In this document: positions 61,097-64,000 of the stretch, piece by piece | Layout of the letters: every line of letters starts with the position of its first letter | How positions within the stretch are numbered: the first letter of the stretch is position 1 | Assembly: GCF_000410515.1 (NCBI RefSeq) | Contig: NC_021500.1 | Span: 4,588,001-4,652,000 of the forward strand | Length of the DNA stretch: 64,000 nt | Origin: Enterobacter sp. R4-368 | GTDB lineage: Bacteria > Pseudomonadota > Gammaproteobacteria > Enterobacterales > Enterobacteriaceae | Direction: 5' to 3' | Position numbers and translations under genes: made by a program | Notes under the pieces: generated by a model | What the model saw: only the letters and a program-made list of their open reading frames with translations | Database searches by the model: none | What the model was told of the DNA's origin: nothing

Positions 61097-61141
61097 CTCA
61101 CTCCACCTCGCAGAGCAAAAGGAGGCGTGAGGGAACGCACA

Positions 61142-62062
61142 ATGCAAAATTATATTATTAAACGCTTGCTGGGCCTGATCCCGACGCTACTGATTGTGGC
61201 GGTGCTGGTGTTTCTGTTTGTCCACTTGCTGCCGGGCGATCCGGCGCGGTTGATTGCCGGGCCGGAAGCCGACGCGCAGGTCATTGAGCTGGTGCGCCAA
61301 CAGCTTGGGCTGGATCAACCGCTGTGGCGGCAGTTCTGGCACTACATCGGCAATGTGCTGCAAGGCGATTTTGGTATCTCGATGGCCTCGCGCCGCCCGG
61401 TGGTGGAGGAAATCGCCAGCCGCTTTATGCCGACGCTGCTGCTGACTATCACCAGTATGTGCTGGGCGATGCTGTTTGGGCTCGGCGCGGGAATTGCCGC
61501 CGCCGTGTGGCGCAACCGCTGGCCGGATCATCTGGGGATGGCGCTGGCGGTAACGGGCATGTCATTCCCCGCGTTTGCACTCGGTATGTTGCTGATGCAG
61601 ATCTTCTCGGTTGAACTCGGCTGGCTGCCGACCGTGGGTGCCGACAGCTGGCAACACTACATTTTGCCGTCATTAACGCTCGGTGCGGCAGTGGCGGCGG
61701 TGATGGCGCGTTTTACCCGCGCCTCGTTCGTGGACGTGCTCAACGAGGACTACATGCGTACCGCGCGTGCCAAAGGCGTAAGCGAGCGCTGGGTTATTCT
61801 CAAACATGGTCTGCGCAACGCGCTCATCCCGGTGGTCACCATGATGGGGCTGCAATTCGGCTTTTTGCTCGGCGGCTCCATTGTGGTGGAGAAAGTCTTC
61901 AACTGGCCTGGGCTGGGCCGTTTGCTGGTGGACTCGGTGGAGATGCGCGATTACCCGGTGATTCAGGCCGAGGTGCTGCTCTTCTCGCTGGAGTTTATTC
62001 TTATCAACTTAGTGGTGGATGTGCTCTACGCCGCCCTTAATCCCACGATCAGGTACAAGTAA
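61142..62062 (+). CDS. gsiC: Glutathione ABC importer permease GsiC
   Basis: Inner-membrane permease of the DppB/OppB type, 306 residues as in E. coli. Six membrane segments; the ATPase-contact loop is [27 protein letters not shown] (about residues 203-229). I start at the ATG at 61142 ([12 protein letters not shown]), with AGGGA 7 bases in front; an in-frame GTG at 61127 is only one base from an AGGAGG and would add five residues. Confidence 0.95.
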   Translation: MQNYIIKRLLGLIPTLLIVAVLVFLFVHLLPGDPARLIAGPEADAQVIELVRQQLGLDQPLWRQFWHYIGNVLQGDFGISMASRRPVVEEIASRFMPTLLLTITSMCWAMLFGLGAGIAAAVWRNRWPDHLGMALAVTGMSFPAFALGMLLMQIFSVELGWLPTVGADSWQHYILPSLTLGAAVAAVMARFTRASFVDVLNEDYMRTARAKGVSERWVILKHGLRNALIPVVTMMGLQFGFLLGGSIVVEKVFNWPGLGRLLVDSVEMRDYPVIQAEVLLFSLEFILINLVVDVLYAALNPTIRYK

Positions 62063-62064
62063 GG

Positions 62065-62976
62065 ATGCGATTATTAAACTGGCGTCGACAGGCGGTGCTA
62101 AACGCCATGCCCGTAGTCAAACCGGGGCATGTGCGCACGCCGTGGCATGAATTCTGGCGGCGTTTTTGCCGCCAGCCGCTGGCGATGGCCGCCGGGATTT
62201 TTGTGCTGCTGCTGATCCTGTTGGCGATTGTCGCCCCGTGGATAGCCCCGTTCGATGCGGAAAACTATTTTGACTATGACCGGCTTAATGAAGGGCCGTC
62301 GCTGGTGCACTGGTTCGGCGTCGATTCGCTGGGGCGCGACATTTTAAGCCGCGTGCTGGTCGGCGCGCAGATTTCGCTTGCCGCCGGTCTTTTTGCGGTG
62401 CTGATTGGCGCGCTCATCGGTACGGTGCTGGGATTGCTGGCGGGTTACTACGAAGGCTGGTGGGATCGCCTGATTATGCGCATCTGTGATGTGCTGTTCG
62501 CGTTTCCCGGCATTCTGCTGGCGATTGCGGTGGTGGCGGTGATGGGTAGCGGCATGGCGAACGTGATCATCGCCGTGGCGGTGTTCTCCGTGCCGGCGTT
62601 TGCCCGTCTGGTGCGCGGTAACACGCTGGTGCTCAAGCAACAAACCTTTATCGAATCCGCGCGCAGCATCGGGGCCAGCGATGCGGTGATCCTGTTTCAC
62701 CATATTCTGCCGGGCACGGTATCGTCGATTGTGGTCTATTTCACCATGCGTATCGGCACGTCGATTATCTCAGCCGCCAGCCTGTCATTTTTAGGCCTGG
62801 GCGCGCAGCCGCCCACCCCGGAGTGGGGCGCGATGCTCAATGAAGCGCGTGCGGATATGGTGATTGCGCCGCATGTGGCGCTGTTCCCTTCGCTGGCGAT
62901 TTTTCTGACGGTGCTGGCGTTTAACCTGCTGGGTGATGGCCTGCGCGACGCGCTGGACCCGAAGATTAAGGGATAG
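62065..62976 (+). CDS. gsiD: Glutathione ABC importer permease GsiD
   Basis: Second permease of the importer, DppC/OppC type, 303 residues as in E. coli. The OppC N-terminal domain covers residues 25-70 and six membrane segments follow. The ATPase-contact loop is [23 protein letters not shown] (about residues 193-215). It starts 2 bases after gsiC and ends the operon. Confidence 0.96.
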   Translation: MRLLNWRRQAVLNAMPVVKPGHVRTPWHEFWRRFCRQPLAMAAGIFVLLLILLAIVAPWIAPFDAENYFDYDRLNEGPSLVHWFGVDSLGRDILSRVLVGAQISLAAGLFAVLIGALIGTVLGLLAGYYEGWWDRLIMRICDVLFAFPGILLAIAVVAVMGSGMANVIIAVAVFSVPAFARLVRGNTLVLKQQTFIESARSIGASDAVILFHHILPGTVSSIVVYFTMRIGTSIISAASLSFLGLGAQPPTPEWGAMLNEARADMVIAPHVALFPSLAIFLTVLAFNLLGDGLRDALDPKIKG

Positions 62977-62980
62977 AAGG

Positions 62981-63006
62981 TTCCCTCTCCGTATGAGGAG
63001 AGGGAA
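62981..63006. terminator. Hairpin between gsiD and rimO
   Basis: TTCCCTCTCC (62981-62990) pairs perfectly with GGAGAGGGAA (62997-63006) around GTATGA. It stands between convergent genes, 4 bases after gsiD and 7 before the rimO stop codon. Neither side has a U-tract, so it may act as a 3'-end protector. Confidence 0.6.
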
Positions 63007-63013
63007 GGAAGGC

Positions 63014-64000
63014 TTAAACGCGGGAGCCCCACAGATCGTATTCGTCGGCGTTTTCCACTTTGACGCGGACAACGTCGCCCGGTTTAACCCCGGTTTCGCC
63101 GTTCAGGTACACCGCGCCGTCGATTTCCGGAGCGTCCGCCATGCTGCGGCCAATCGCGCCTTCTTCGTCCACTTCATCGATGATCACCAGAATTTCGCGG
63201 CCGATTTTTTCCTGCAAGCGCTCGGCGGAGATCTGCTGTTGCAGTTGCATAAAGCGGTTCCAGCGCTCCTCTTTCACCTCTTCCGGCACCTGATCGGCCA
63301 GTTCGTTGGCGGTTGCTCCTTCTACCGGGCTGTATTTAAAGCAGCCGACGCGATCCAGACGCGCTTCCTGGAGGAAATCGAGCAGCATCTGGAAATCTTC
63401 TTCAGTTTCGCCAGGGAAACCGACGATAAAGGTGGAACGCAGCGTCAGTTCCGGGCAGATTTCACGCCACTGCTTAATGCGCGCCAGTTGCCTGTCGACC
63501 GCGCCGGGGCGCTTCATCAGCTTGAGAATGCGCGGGCTGGCGTGCTGCAGCGGGATATCCAGATACGGCAGGATCTTGCCTTCCGCCATCAGCGGAATGA
63601 CATCATCCACGTGCGGATACGGGTAAACGTAGTGCAGACGCGTCCAGACACCGAGTTTCGCCAGTTGCTCACACAGGCCAACCATGCTAGTTTTCACTGG
63701 CTCGCCGTTGTGAAAGCCCATGCGGTGTTTTACATCCACGCCGTAAGCGGAGGTGTCCTGCGAGATCACCAGCAGCTCTTTCACGCCGGCATCGACCAGA
63801 CGTTTGGCTTCGGCTAACACCTCGCCAATCGGGCGGCTTACCAGATCGCCACGCATCGACGGAATAATGCAGAACGTGCAGCGGTGGTTACAGCCTTCGG
63901 AAATTTTCAGGTAAGCGTAGTGGCGCGGCGTCAGTTTGACGCCCTGTTCCGGCACGAGGCTCAGGAACGGATTGTGCTTTGGTTTCGGCACATAGTGATG
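63014..64000 (-). CDS. rimO: Ribosomal protein S12 methylthiotransferase RimO, 5' end outside window
   Basis: Radical-SAM enzyme that methylthiolates Asp88 of ribosomal protein S12. The reading frame stays open to base 64000, so about 329 of 441 residues are present. The radical-SAM cluster is CNHRCTFC, followed by [13 protein letters not shown]. The C-terminal TRAM domain ends EYDLWGSRV. The N-terminal MTTase domain with its second cluster lies beyond the window. An in-frame ATG reading at 63991 is not the start; that codon is GTG (Val) inside a conserved [12 protein letters not shown] stretch. Confidence 0.96.
   Translation of the reverse strand, partial: HHYVPKPKHNPFLSLVPEQGVKLTPRHYAYLKISEGCNHRCTFCIIPSMRGDLVSRPIGEVLAEAKRLVDAGVKELLVISQDTSAYGVDVKHRMGFHNGEPVKTSMVGLCEQLAKLGVWTRLHYVYPYPHVDDVIPLMAEGKILPYLDIPLQHASPRILKLMKRPGAVDRQLARIKQWREICPELTLRSTFIVGFPGETEEDFQMLLDFLQEARLDRVGCFKYSPVEGATANELADQVPEEVKEERWNRFMQLQQQISAERLQEKIGREILVIIDEVDEEGAIGRSMADAPEIDGAVYLNGETGVKPGDVVRVKVENADEYDLWGSRV

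Noticed and set aside
62981..63006. Transposon or repeat end at the gsiD-rimO hairpin
   Set aside because: It is a simple 10-bp stem between convergent genes with no target duplication or neighbouring transposase.

Overview
The window is chromosomal DNA from a member of the Enterobacteriaceae. From ybhR to rimO it follows the E. coli K-12 backbone (ybhRSFG-cecR, rhlE, dinG, ybiB, ybiJ, ybiI, rlmF, ybiO, glnQPH, dps, rhtA, ompX, opgE, mntS, mntR, ybiR, ldtB, ybiT, ybiU, ybiV, ybiW-ybiY, moeBA, iaaA-gsiABCD, rimO). Proteins are diverged from E. coli, coding DNA is GC-rich, and several accessory carbohydrate loci are inserted. This suits a Kosakonia/Enterobacter/Klebsiella-like organism, but the species cannot be fixed from this sequence alone. 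No tRNA, rRNA, insertion sequence, prophage or CRISPR array was seen, and no gene looks broken. ybhR and rimO are cut by the window edges.

Layout: 1-5.5 kb holds the YbhFSR/YbhG export complex and its repressor CecR, with a perfect 28-bp palindrome in front of cecR. rhlE (5.75-7.2 kb) has a repeat-rich basic tail. From 7.2 to 14.1 kb lies an aryl-beta-glucoside locus read leftward: antiterminator BglG with a clear RAT/terminator switch, PTS EIIBCA, two GH1 6-phospho-beta-glucosidases, a terminator and an HSL-type esterase. From 14.3 to 31.4 kb the order is the conserved backbone, including the unlisted 43-codon gene mntS with its MntR box and terminator.

From 31.5 to 40.5 kb an accessory block carries an EmrAB-type pump with its own outer-membrane channel, an aldo/keto reductase, and a second beta-glucoside operon (GH1, orphan PTS EIIC, GntR regulator) preceded by two perfect palindromes 21 bp apart. 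ldtB and ybiT follow, then two tandem ERIC elements.

From 43.5 to 54.5 kb is the most interesting stretch. A GH31 glycosidase and MFS transporter are divergent from a LacI-family regulator. Beside them lie ybiU (DUF1479), ybiV (HAD sugar phosphatase) and ybiY-ybiW (glycyl radical enzyme with its activase). ybiU, ybiV and ybiY each carry the same 14-bp inverted repeat (CTTTC-N4-GAAAG) just upstream, which suggests one regulon. ybiY also has its ribosome-binding site inside a predicted hairpin. YbiW has the GCIE motif of lyase/dehydratase-type radical enzymes rather than the Cys-Cys of pyruvate formate-lyase. fsaA, which sits beside ybiY in E. coli, is absent. The last 10 kb holds molybdopterin genes moeB-moeA and, divergently, iaaA-gsiABCD for isoaspartyl-peptide and glutathione use.
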